From NCBI GenBank assembly GCA_020632755.1, contig JACKEY010000012.1, positions 1 to 64,000 of the forward strand: DNA of 64,000 nucleotides. The letters are read 5' to 3'. This DNA is from Alphaproteobacteria bacterium (GTDB taxonomy: Bacteria; Myxococcota_A; UBA796; UBA2385). How positions within the stretch are numbered: the stretch's first letter is position 1; each line of letters starts with the position of its first letter. Below, piece by piece: positions 17,339-25,658 of this stretch. Below the pieces are notes generated by a model, which saw nothing but the letters and a program-made list of their open reading frames with translations, did no database searches and had not been told where the DNA came from. A program made the position numbers and the translations under genes.

Positions 17339-19024
17339 CTACGGGAGTTCGCATGCACCCAAGTCGGACCCGCCTCGACTGGGACGAGCGCGACCATAGA
17401 AGTCATCGGTCACACCCAGCGTTGAGAGGTCCTCCCCTGCATCGACGGCTGCCGAGCCTTCGCTCGGGCAGGAGTCGACATCGAGCCCCGGCTCCAGTGA
17501 GCTGTTGCCATCGAGGCCGGTGGGGTCGCTGACTCCCTCGTAGGAGGCTGCGTCTTCGCCGAACACCAGATTGTGGCGAAACTCCGCAGGCAGGCTCGTC
17601 GCGCTTGCCGTGACCTCGGCACCGGGGGACTCCCAGACGATGTTGTTCAGGACTGCCGTGGTGATCTCATGGCCGTCGTCGACTGTAGGCTGAGCGAAGG
17701 CGAGCGCGTTACCTATGAGGGTGTTGTGAGCGAACAGGCCCCCGTCGTCGTATGAGAAGTACACCGCGTCGTAGCGCGCGGTGGAGACGCGATTGTGGAA
17801 GAAGAAGTTGTTGATTATCGATGCACTCCCGTCCATGCTGCGGAGAGCGCCGCCAGATCCCTCGGCGAAGTTGTCTTCGAAGAGATTGCGCTGGATGAGC
17901 GTCGATGAGCCGCCTCCGATGAACAGCGCGCCGCCGTCTGCGGAGCCAAATGTTGCCGCGTTTCCTCTGAACTCGGAGTCCTGGATGGTCCCAGTGGAGC
18001 CATCCCCCAGGAGCACGCCGCCGCCCTTGTCTGTGGCTGTGTTCGACAGCACCAGCGTGTCTTCGACGCTCCCGTGCCAGGCCCGCAGGTAGGCCCCCCC
18101 GCCGGTGTGGGCGGAGTTCCCCTCGATGATGCAGGTGCGTATGTCGAGGAAGGCGTCGTAGGCGGCGACGCCGCCGCCGACCTCAGCTTCTGTGACTCCT
18201 GCGATAGGGGCGCCGTAGCCCCCGCGAATCGTCAGCCCCTCGAGGAGGCCGGGCCCAGCGCTGCTCCCGACACCGACGACCAAGACACCGCGGGTGCCGC
18301 TGGGAGGCTCTACGACTGTGCTGTCTGCCCCGGCGGTCGATGAGATGCGCCATGCCGTCGAGCCAAAGTCGATGGACTCATGGTAGACGCCCGGCGCGAC
18401 GCTCACCTCGACACAGTCAGCGGGGGCGCTTGTGAGGGCCTCTGTGATGGACGCCAGGGGAGCATCGGGCGTTCCGTCGCCACCATCTGTCGCCGCGTCA
18501 ACGTGGACGGGGCATCGGTCCACGCAGTCGGCCACGCCATCGCCGTCCTCATCCCCAAACCCCTCATCGGCCTCGCCTGAGCAGTTGTTGTCCCACCCGT
18601 CACATGCTTCGACGGCGTCGGGATTCACTGTGGCGTCCGAGTCGTCGCAGTCACCACCCACCTCGGTGTGTTCGTCCAGCGGGCTACACGAGCGCGTGCC
18701 GGTCGTTCCGAAGCCGTCGCCATCGACGTCTAGGTACCAAGTCGTTGCGTCGATGGCCTCTTCGTCAATCTCGCCGTCGCAGTCGTTGTCCTTGCCGTCG
18801 CAAAGCTCGTCTGCGCCCGGATGTGTCGACGCTTCTGAGTCGTCGCAGTCCGTGGCGGCAGTGTAGCCGTCGTCGTCCAGATCGCCGTCGGAGTCATCGC
18901 TTGCGTCAGCGGTCGCCGGCCCGCTGTCGCCGGATCTCGCAGTCTTCGGGTCGGGGCAGCCTGTAGCGACAAGCGCGAGCACGAAGGTCCAGAGCAGAAG
19001 AGCACTGCGCTTGCTTGAGAGCAT
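17339..19024 (-). CDS. Lipoprotein with PMBM units and right-handed beta-helix
   Basis: 561 residues from ATG 19024 (GGAGG six bases upstream). The signal peptide ends in LALVATGC (Cys23). Residues about 50-165 contain PMBM motifs (DCDDSEASTHPGADELCDGKDNDCDG, DEEAIDATTWYLDVDGDGFG, DCDDSDATVNPDAVEACDGWDNNC), shown here in pieces of one module. From about 175 there is a parallel beta-helix of the polymorphic-membrane/choice-of-anchor kind: GDGTPDAPLASITEAL, TIRGGYG, GGGVAAYDAFLDIRTCII, GNSAHTGGGAYL and GGGVLLGDGSTG. The C-terminus has AVDAGEDLSTLGVTDDFYGRARP, the usual end of such proteins. Likely an exported surface protein; substrate or ligand unknown. Confidence 0.86.
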   Translation of the reverse strand: MLSSKRSALLLWTFVLALVATGCPDPKTARSGDSGPATADASDDSDGDLDDDGYTAATDCDDSEASTHPGADELCDGKDNDCDGEIDEEAIDATTWYLDVDGDGFGTTGTRSCSPLDEHTEVGGDCDDSDATVNPDAVEACDGWDNNCSGEADEGFGDEDGDGVADCVDRCPVHVDAATDGGDGTPDAPLASITEALTSAPADCVEVSVAPGVYHESIDFGSTAWRISSTAGADSTVVEPPSGTRGVLVVGVGSSAGPGLLEGLTIRGGYGAPIAGVTEAEVGGGVAAYDAFLDIRTCIIEGNSAHTGGGAYLRAWHGSVEDTLVLSNTATDKGGGVLLGDGSTGTIQDSEFRGNAATFGSADGGALFIGGGSSTLIQRNLFEDNFAEGSGGALRSMDGSASIINNFFFHNRVSTARYDAVYFSYDDGGLFAHNTLIGNALAFAQPTVDDGHEITTAVLNNIVWESPGAEVTASATSLPAEFRHNLVFGEDAASYEGVSDPTGLDGNSSLEPGLDVDSCPSEGSAAVDAGEDLSTLGVTDDFYGRARPSRGGSDLGACELP

Positions 19025-19203
19025 CTGGGTCCTCCAACCGCTCAAGTCATGCTGGGAGCGTAGAGACCAGTCGAGTCGGAGTCAAGTGAGCCAAAGAGCT
19101 CTCGCCGGGATGCAGCTGCCGCCGCGGATAGGAACGCCCCTGGTAGTGCACCCCGCCCCCCATCTGGTATCCTTGCAGCCATCCTCGATGCCCGGATGTT
19201 CTG

Positions 19204-20637
19204 ATGCGACGATTCCTGTGCGGCCCCTTCCTGGCGCTGCTCTTGACCAGCTGCCCCTCACCAGGGAACTCCACACCGGGGGATGACGACAGCAGCGACG
19301 GCGCAGGAGACGACGGGACGGGTAGTGATGGCGCCGACGACGGAGGCGTGACCGGCGCCGATGCTGGTGGGGGTGACTCGAGCACGTCGGCTGACTCGGG
19401 CGCTGAGGGTGACTCGGACGCCGGGGTTGACACCGGCGGGGGAGAAGTCGACTCGGGTGGAGGGAGTGACTCGGCCTCGGACCCCGACCACACCGACGAT
19501 GACGGCGACGGCTTCTCGGAAGCCGAGGGAGACTGCGACGATGCAGATCCCAACGTCAGCCCGACCGCCTCGGACGTGGCGGGAGACGGCGCTGACCAGA
19601 ACTGTGACGGAGTGGACGGCACCGACTCCGACGGCGACGGGTTCGCGTCTGCGGCGAGCGGCGGTGCCGACTGCAACGACAGCGCGGCGGAAATTCACCC
19701 CGGCGCGGCTGAGCTCTGGTACGACGGGGTCGATCAGGACTGCGCAGGCGACGACGACTTCGACGCCGATGCTGATGGCCACCGCGTGGGCACTGACGAC
19801 TGCGATGACGGAGACGCGTCGATGGGACCGCTCGGCGTGTCGACACACGGTGCCCTTGAGATGGTCTGTGTCCCGGCCGCCACGTTCGACATGGGGAGTC
19901 CAGAGAGCGAGTCCTGGCGGGACGACAACGAGACCCTGCACTCGGTGACGCTGTCCCGTGCGTTCTTCGTGGGCCTGACCGAGGTGACGCAGGACCAATT
20001 CGAGGACCGTATGGACTACGATCCCAGCTCGACCGTCGGGTGCCGGGAGTGTCCCGTGAACTACCTCAGCTGGCATGAGGCGGCTGCCTATGCGAACGCC
20101 GTGTCGGCCGACCTGGGGCTGGACGAGTGCTTCGAGTGCAGCGGCTCCGGAGAGTCGGTCACCTGCGTGCTCGCAGGTGGGCTCCTGTCGCCCTATGAGT
20201 GCAGTGGCTACCGCCTGCCGACCGAGGCGGAGTGGGAGCTCGCCGCCAGGGCGGGCGAGTCGGGACCCTATGTCGGCGGCGCCGACATGTCGGGCCTTGG
20301 CGAGCTTGCTTGGTATCGAGAGAACACGACTGGAACTGACTGTGCGGACTATCCGCTCGAGGTCGCCGAGAAGGCGTCCAACAGCTGGGGCCTCTACGAT
20401 GTCCACGGCAACGTCGCGGAGTGGACGCTTGACTGGTACGGAGGAGACTACTCGGGCGACGAGGCGGACCCCGTCGGGGCGGACTCGGGCTCCGACCGCG
20501 TGCACCGCGGGGGAAGCTGGCACGACTCGGCGGGAGCTCTCCGGCTCGCCGCGCGTGACACCGAGATTCCAGCTGGCCGCAGCTGTGGCCTCGGCCTGCG
20601 CTTGGTCCGGACTGCCCCGCAGGGCACCAGCGAGTAG
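19204..20637 (+). CDS. Lipoprotein with PMBM units and formylglycine-generating-enzyme (SUMF1) domain
   Basis: 477 residues. The signal peptide ends at Cys17 (LALLLTSC), then a Gly/Asp/Ser-rich linker and three PMBM units including AELWYDGVDQDC. From about residue 217 there is an FGE-sulfatase domain: ALEMVCVPAATFDMGSP, FFVGLTEVTQDQF, PVNYLSWHEAAAYANAVS, YRLPTEAEWELAARAG, WGLYDVHGNVAEWT.DWYG, VHRGGSW and GLGLRLVR. Family members either oxidise sulfatase Cys to formylglycine or act as non-catalytic C-type-lectin-like binding folds. I do not see the paired active-site cysteines of true FGEs, and no sulfatase gene is near, so a binding role is more likely. Divergent from the beta-helix gene across 180 bp. 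Confidence 0.88.
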   Translation: MRRFLCGPFLALLLTSCPSPGNSTPGDDDSSDGAGDDGTGSDGADDGGVTGADAGGGDSSTSADSGAEGDSDAGVDTGGGEVDSGGGSDSASDPDHTDDDGDGFSEAEGDCDDADPNVSPTASDVAGDGADQNCDGVDGTDSDGDGFASAASGGADCNDSAAEIHPGAAELWYDGVDQDCAGDDDFDADADGHRVGTDDCDDGDASMGPLGVSTHGALEMVCVPAATFDMGSPESESWRDDNETLHSVTLSRAFFVGLTEVTQDQFEDRMDYDPSSTVGCRECPVNYLSWHEAAAYANAVSADLGLDECFECSGSGESVTCVLAGGLLSPYECSGYRLPTEAEWELAARAGESGPYVGGADMSGLGELAWYRENTTGTDCADYPLEVAEKASNSWGLYDVHGNVAEWTLDWYGGDYSGDEADPVGADSGSDRVHRGGSWHDSAGALRLAARDTEIPAGRSCGLGLRLVRTAPQGTSE

Positions 20638-20681
20638 AGTCCTCCAGCCGAGCAAGCCCCCTCATTCGACCGAGCTGTACC

Positions 20682-21611
20682 TTGCACACTGCCACTCTCT
20701 CGTTGTGGGCACTCCTCAGCCCTGCTCTCGCCGCATCACCGCCACTCCGGGACGACTGCGGCGACGTCGAGGTCGTGCCGCCGCCTCAGCTAATCGCCGC
20801 TGCTCACGACGCTGTCCGCGGGCTGGAAGGCGCCCGCTTCTTGGCGTTGGCTGAGGGAGTGGGTGCGAGCGTGGCCTGCGCGGACGAGCCCCTCGATCCC
20901 GGCACCGTCGCCCAGCTCCACGGCGTCGTGGCGCTCCGTGCTCTCTACGATGATCGATCCGGTGAGGCGGTCAACGCTCTGCGCAGCGCTCTCGCTGCGG
21001 ACCCCGCGTTTGAGTTTCCGGACGGCGTTGCGCAGCCGGGGCACCCGATCCTGCTGCGGCTTGAGACCGCGCGGGGAATGGCTGGCTCTCCGACTCGGTC
21101 TCTCCGAGCCTGCGAGGGTGTGGTCTACGTTGACGGACGACCGGCGGAGGGGGCCGCGAGCGACCGCCCGTTGGTGCTGCAGCTAGTGAGCGCCGATCAA
21201 GCTGTCGTGAGCGCCGCGTATGTTGGAACGGGAGCTCCGCTTCCAGAGTGGTCGGACCCACTTGTCACGTGCGCCACTGATGTCGTGTCTGCCGAGGCAC
21301 CGCGACGGCGTGTCGGGGCCAAGGCCGCACCGTGGGTGCTCGGCGTGGCGAGCGCTGGCACGCTCGCCCTTGGAGGCGCACTCTACGGTGGCGCCTGGGC
21401 TGCGTACCTCGAGCACTGTCCGCAGCGGGCGGACGGCGAGCGCGAGTGCCCGGTGACGTCCGAGGAGGACTTCTGGAGCGACACGCTGCGCCCGCAGTTC
21501 CGTTGGGGAGTTGGTCTCATGGCGGCTGGTGGTGTTGGCTTGGCCGGCACCAGTCTGGTCGTAGCGCTGAGCCAGGACGGGCCGAGGCTCAGCCTGGTCG
21601 GCCACTGGTGA
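20682..21611 (+). CDS. Exported protein with C-terminal membrane hairpin; paralogue of the gene at 24654-25532
   Basis: 309 residues from a TTG start, with a signal-like N-terminus (LWALLSPALAAS). The middle (about 80-130) contains VVALRALYDDRSGEAVNALRSALAADPAF and HPILLRLETARG, matching VNSLRSALRADPAFTLDP and HPLHARLEAARG of the later gene. This is a helical TPR-like module. Next comes VYVDGRPAEGAASDRPLVLQL, a PEGA-like segment. The C-terminal third has two hydrophobic stretches (VLGVASAGTLALGGALYGG; GVGLMAAGGVGLAGTSLVVAL). This architecture is common in myxobacterial exported proteins encoded beside Ser/Thr kinases. Function unknown. Confidence 0.72.
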   Translation: MHTATLSLWALLSPALAASPPLRDDCGDVEVVPPPQLIAAAHDAVRGLEGARFLALAEGVGASVACADEPLDPGTVAQLHGVVALRALYDDRSGEAVNALRSALAADPAFEFPDGVAQPGHPILLRLETARGMAGSPTRSLRACEGVVYVDGRPAEGAASDRPLVLQLVSADQAVVSAAYVGTGAPLPEWSDPLVTCATDVVSAEAPRRRVGAKAAPWVLGVASAGTLALGGALYGGAWAAYLEHCPQRADGERECPVTSEEDFWSDTLRPQFRWGVGLMAAGGVGLAGTSLVVALSQDGPRLSLVGHW

Positions 21612-21700
21612 GGCGAGCGAGCCTGTTGCCCCAGCACGGGGGCAGCTGCACTCTGTGCCTTGTGGTACCATGAGCCTTCACCCTTGCACCGGGTCTTGGA

Positions 21701-22798
21701 ATGCTCTCGCTCCTCTTTGTCCTCGCTTGTAAGCCAGATCCCAGCGGGACAGACCTTGGCCAGCAGGTAGAGAGCCTGCAGGCGCAGGTCGACGAGCTCG
21801 AGGCCGCAGTGTCGGCGCTCGGCGACGCGGACAGCACCGGCGGCGACTATGCTGCGCAGGCGGATGTCGACTTGCTGAGCGAGGACGTTGACGACCTGCT
21901 CTCCGAGCTGGAGTCACTGGAGGGGGACGTGAGCGACCTCACCGCACAGGCAGGCGACACCGATGAAACGGTCTCGACGCTTGCGCCCCTCGCTGCTGCA
22001 CTGGACGCCGGTGAGCTGTATGTGCTGGCGTCGTCGACCAGCCAGGCAATCGGGGACTGTGAAGAGCTGCTCGACTGGGTCGACCGTGCGCATCGCACGG
22101 TCTTCGCTCCGGACGCAACCCTGACGCTGCTGCTGGCGCCTGGCTCGGGGGAGGACGTGGAGTGGACTTGCCCCTCGACGATCGAGATCAGAGCACCCGA
22201 GCTGGCCCACCTCCACATTGTCGGAGACAGCGCGAGCTCCAGCGGGCTCACCCTCGTCTTCGAGGGGGTGGACGCCGTGCACGTGAGCGCAGGAGGGGTC
22301 CTTGGCTTGCTACAGGGTGTCACCCTCAGGGGCGACGGCACGTCGGCCGGAGTGCGTGTGGAGTGGGGGGGCCGCGCCAACCTGTCGCCAGACGACGAGG
22401 GCGGCGGTGCAGTGGCGCTTCAGGGCTTCCTGGAGGGGGTCGTCGCACGGTACGGCGCCACCGTCCGTGCCCACGGGCTTCAGCTCACAGCGGTTGAGGG
22501 CGGCATCTACGCCGAAGACCGCAGCTATGTCTATGCCGAGGCGTCGAGCCTCAGCGTGTCCAGTCGCGGTGTGTATGCCAACAAGCAGTCGGTAGTTGAC
22601 ATGCGACTGTCCACGATTGAGTCGGCTGCGACGACGGGTGCGGTCGTGTTGGGCGAGTACGGGGCGTACATCCACCTCCACTCTGCTGTAGTGACTGGCG
22701 GAGGCACGCAGGTCGAGGCGCAGTACGGCGCACTCATCAGCGCTCGCGGTCTCGACGTCTCGGTCGGCGCAGACGCCTACAGCACGGTCATCAACTGA
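21701..22798 (+). CDS. Lipoprotein with coiled coil and beta-solenoid-like C-terminus
   Basis: 365 residues with a very short lipoprotein signal (MLSLLFVLAC, Cys10). Residues about 18-95 form a heptad-rich acidic coiled coil (VESLQAQVDELEAAVSAL, DVDDLLSELESLEGDVSDL). The C-terminal half (about 150-365) has beta-solenoid character: repeating short strands such as GGVLGLLQGVTLRGDG, GATVRAHGLQLTAVEGGIYAE, SVSSRGVYANKQSVVDMRLS and GAYIHLHSAVVTGGG. The design resembles short trimeric surface fibres tethered by lipid. It lies between the exported protein and the kinase, convergent with the kinase. No family named. Confidence 0.75.
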   Translation: MLSLLFVLACKPDPSGTDLGQQVESLQAQVDELEAAVSALGDADSTGGDYAAQADVDLLSEDVDDLLSELESLEGDVSDLTAQAGDTDETVSTLAPLAAALDAGELYVLASSTSQAIGDCEELLDWVDRAHRTVFAPDATLTLLLAPGSGEDVEWTCPSTIEIRAPELAHLHIVGDSASSSGLTLVFEGVDAVHVSAGGVLGLLQGVTLRGDGTSAGVRVEWGGRANLSPDDEGGGAVALQGFLEGVVARYGATVRAHGLQLTAVEGGIYAEDRSYVYAEASSLSVSSRGVYANKQSVVDMRLSTIESAATTGAVVLGEYGAYIHLHSAVVTGGGTQVEAQYGALISARGLDVSVGADAYSTVIN

Positions 22799-22821
22799 CG
22801 CGTCACCGGCACTGCACCAGC

Positions 22822-24657
22822 TCAGCGCCGTTGGCAGGACGCGAAGCCACGATCGCACCGAAACCGGACGGCGTCACCGGGGTTCACCTCGAAAGTTGCG
22901 GCATGGACCACGCCCTTGGAGCCACCGAAGTTCACCATGAGCTCGTAGCTCCCGGGCTCGACGGTCCCTGGTGCGAAGGTCTTGGAGGTTCCGACCAGCT
23001 GAGCTGACTCGAAGGTGCCTGTGACCGAGACGGTGGCCGCAGCGACAGGACCGGACGAAGGCACGGGCTCGGGTGGGAGCTCGCTGAGAGCAGGCGCTGG
23101 GGGACGACTCGGCTCCGCCGCCGCGGGGGCGCGCTTCGTCGGTCGCGCCCTGGGAGATGCAGCAGGCTCATGGCTTGACGGGTGCTCGGCTGTGGGGGCC
23201 TCGGACCCCGTCGGAGGATCTTCCGGCGCTGGGACCAGAAGACCACTATCGATCGCGCCAGTCGGCTCTTCGGTGTCCTCTGAGAGCGCACTGGTGACTG
23301 CTGAAGGCGCTGCAGCGGTGTCTTGGGCAGGCGGCCGCGCGGGCAGCCGCAAGGCCGCGACGCCAGCCATCGCAAGCACTAGCAAGACCACAGGTACAGG
23401 CAGCAGGGCCGTAGACCAGCGACGCGTGGCGCGCGGGGTGGGCGGGTCCTGGTGGGCGATGGTTGGGGGAGGCGGCAGCAGCGGCGGCGGCGTTGGCGCC
23501 GGGCCGCGCTGCGGTGGTGGGTCGCCAGCGGTGCCCGACTCCGCCATCACCTGGGGGCGGGCGTACGCTGGCTGCGCCGAAGGGTGGGGCTGCGCCGAGA
23601 ACAGACTGTCCGAGATGGTCGCCCCGTGTGCCGAGGAGGACGCGCCTAGCTGTGGCGCATCGCTCACACGCGCCTCCTCGGCACCGCCGTAGACGATGCC
23701 TTCGCGAAGGGTCGCTCCTGACAGGGCGTCGTCGGGCAGACGCTCTCGCTCGGACATCGCCGCTGGAACGGCCGCCTCAGCCCAGTCCCGCAGCCAGGGG
23801 CCGTCCTGCTCTGAGGCGAGGTGTCGGCAGACGTACTCGACCTGTCGGGCAGGCGGACGGATGGCAGGCTCCCAGCTGAGCATCAGCCGCAGCAGCCTGC
23901 GCACTGAGCCAGGTACGTGAGGAGGCAGGGAGCCGAGGGCACTGTCGAGATACTCGGAGTAGGCGCTTGGGTCCATCAGCACCGGCGCGAACGGAGCGTT
24001 CTTGGGGGGCCGAAAGAGCTTGTCGCCAGAGACGCACTCGTACAGCACCGCACCCAGGCTGAAGACGTCGCCGTGGGCCCCCTCCTCTCCACGCAGGCGC
24101 TCGGGTGCCAGGTACTCGGGGGTGGCCAGGAAGTTCGAGCGCGTCTGCGCCTCTCGACTGTCGAGCTCCATTCTCGCGATGCCGAAGTCGAGGAGCTTCA
24201 CCTCGCCCAGGGGAGAGACGAAGACGTTGGCGGGCTTGAGGTCGCGGTGAACCAGGTTGAGCGGCGAGCCCTGGTCATGTGCAGTCGACGCCACGTACAG
24301 CGCATCGGCGACATGACCGATGATCTCGAGGGCAACGCGCAGTGGGACCTCGTCCGACGCGAGCACGGCCTTGAGGTCAGCGCCCGTCAGGAACTCCATG
24401 ACGATCGTCCAGCGGGGCCCAAACCGCACCAAGCGCTCTACTCGCACGATCCCGCGGTGTCGGAGAAGGCCGAGGACCCGGGCCTCGTCGCGGAAGCGCT
24501 GCACGAACTCGTCCGTGTTGTCTACGTCGGCGTTCAGCATCTTGAGCGCGACCTCGGCGCGGAAGTCGCCCTCGTCCCGGACCTCTGCGCGGTAGACCGT
24601 GCCGAAGCCGCCCCGGCCGAGGACCTCGAGGATGCGGTACTCGCGGCCCGTGCTCAC
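22822..24657 (-). CDS. Membrane-anchored Ser/Thr protein kinase (PknB-like)
   Basis: 611 residues from GTG 24657, which overlaps the upstream stop as GTGA; the longer frame to 24720 would run deep into that gene. Kinase motifs (numbering from GTG): Gly loop GRGGFG 14-19, catalytic Lys39 in VALKML, HRDLKPAN 137-144, DFG 157-159, and TPEYLAPE 179-186. All catalytic residues are present. A long Pro-rich linker leads to one membrane helix (about 417-437), then a Pro/Ala-rich external region. A C-terminal beta-rich domain follows (VSVTGTFESAQ, VEPGSYELMVNFGG, VNPGDAVRFRCD) that resembles PEGA-type modules. Probably senses envelope state and phosphorylates cytosolic targets. Confidence 0.93.
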   Translation of the reverse strand: MSTGREYRILEVLGRGGFGTVYRAEVRDEGDFRAEVALKMLNADVDNTDEFVQRFRDEARVLGLLRHRGIVRVERLVRFGPRWTIVMEFLTGADLKAVLASDEVPLRVALEIIGHVADALYVASTAHDQGSPLNLVHRDLKPANVFVSPLGEVKLLDFGIARMELDSREAQTRSNFLATPEYLAPERLRGEEGAHGDVFSLGAVLYECVSGDKLFRPPKNAPFAPVLMDPSAYSEYLDSALGSLPPHVPGSVRRLLRLMLSWEPAIRPPARQVEYVCRHLASEQDGPWLRDWAEAAVPAAMSERERLPDDALSGATLREGIVYGGAEEARVSDAPQLGASSSAHGATISDSLFSAQPHPSAQPAYARPQVMAESGTAGDPPPQRGPAPTPPPLLPPPPTIAHQDPPTPRATRRWSTALLPVPVVLLVLAMAGVAALRLPARPPAQDTAAAPSAVTSALSEDTEEPTGAIDSGLLVPAPEDPPTGSEAPTAEHPSSHEPAASPRARPTKRAPAAAEPSRPPAPALSELPPEPVPSSGPVAAATVSVTGTFESAQLVGTSKTFAPGTVEPGSYELMVNFGGSKGVVHAATFEVNPGDAVRFRCDRGFASCQRR

Positions 24658-25532
24658 CAGGTCACCGCCACGGCGGTACCCAGACCGAGGCTCGCGACGC
24701 CCAGACCGACCGCCGTCCAAGTGAAGGTGTTGGCCTGGGTGCGGAGGCCCTCCAGGTCAGCGTACGGCGTCGTCGGATCCATGAACGTCCCGTGCTTCGA
24801 CGCCGCCAGGGCGTACAGCCCGCCCGCCGCTGCCGCCGTCGCGCCAGTGGCTGCGACCAGGGCCCACGGTCGTCGACCGCGCGGCGAACTGTCGGCGGGG
24901 AGGGCTGCCGCCTCACCGGCGGTGGTCGGACCGACGGGTCCGGGCGTCGGACTGGCCCAGTCTGGCAGGGGGGCCCGCGCAGAGAGATAGACTGTCGCGA
25001 CCACGAGTCCCTCCTGCTGCTGCTGCTGGAGCACCGTTGGCCTGTCGGCTGGGGCCTCGGCGCGCACGTGGCCGTCGACGATGAAGCGGGTGTCGGCGGC
25101 CTCGCGCAGGGGCTGCTCGGCACCTGCACCCAGTCCTCGAGCGGCCTCGAGCCGTGCGTGCAGCGGGTGATCCGAGGACGGAAGGATGGGGTCGAGGGTG
25201 AAGGCAGGATCTGCCCGAAGCGCGCTCCGCAGCGAGTTCACGACGCGGGCGTCGTCCTCGAGCACGAACGCGACCAGCGCATCGACCGAGTGCACTCCGG
25301 CGGCCAGTGAGGGGGGCAGCGCCCTGTCGGCGCACGGGAGCGCCTCAAGCAGTGCCTCGCGCTGGCGCTGGAGCTCCGCGCCGTCCATCGACTGAAAGGC
25401 GGCATGGGCAGTACTGACAGCCTGCTCGAGGGCTAGTGAGTCCACTGGGGTCTCGCAGGCGGCGTGTGCGGCGCCGGCCAGGCCGACCTGGGCGACGAAC
25501 AGGGAGGCAAGCGAGCGCGCGATGCTGGGCAT
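24654..25532 (-). CDS. Exported protein translationally coupled to the kinase
   Basis: 292 residues from ATG 25532 with aggtgg a few bases upstream. A Sec signal peptide (FVAQVGLAGAAHA, cleavage after AHA) is followed by helical modules including VVNSLRSALRADPAF and HPLHARLEAARGLG, shared with the protein at 20682-21611. A PEGA-like strand region (RFIVDGHVRAEAPADRP) and two C-terminal hydrophobic segments (ALVAATGATAAAAGGLYAL; WTAVGLGVASLGLGTAVAV) follow. A run of five Gln occurs at about 168-172. The stop overlaps the kinase start by 4 bp, so the two products are made together and may form a sensor-kinase unit. Exact function unknown. Confidence 0.8.
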   Translation of the reverse strand: MPSIARSLASLFVAQVGLAGAAHAACETPVDSLALEQAVSTAHAAFQSMDGAELQRQREALLEALPCADRALPPSLAAGVHSVDALVAFVLEDDARVVNSLRSALRADPAFTLDPILPSSDHPLHARLEAARGLGAGAEQPLREAADTRFIVDGHVRAEAPADRPTVLQQQQQEGLVVATVYLSARAPLPDWASPTPGPVGPTTAGEAAALPADSSPRGRRPWALVAATGATAAAAGGLYALAASKHGTFMDPTTPYADLEGLRTQANTFTWTAVGLGVASLGLGTAVAVTW

Positions 25533-25658
25533 TCAACCACCTGGGCAGCGAGGCCTGAGACTATAGCGCAGCCCTCCCTGCGCGTCCGAGAGGGCACGAT
25601 GGCCCGACGGGACCGGCGGGCGAAGTGGTAGGCTCTTCCCCCTTGCGCAGAGGTGTCC

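Noticed and set aside
19204..20637. Active formylglycine-generating enzyme
   Set aside because: The fold motifs are present but the paired active-site cysteines are not evident and no sulfatase is nearby; called as a fold only.
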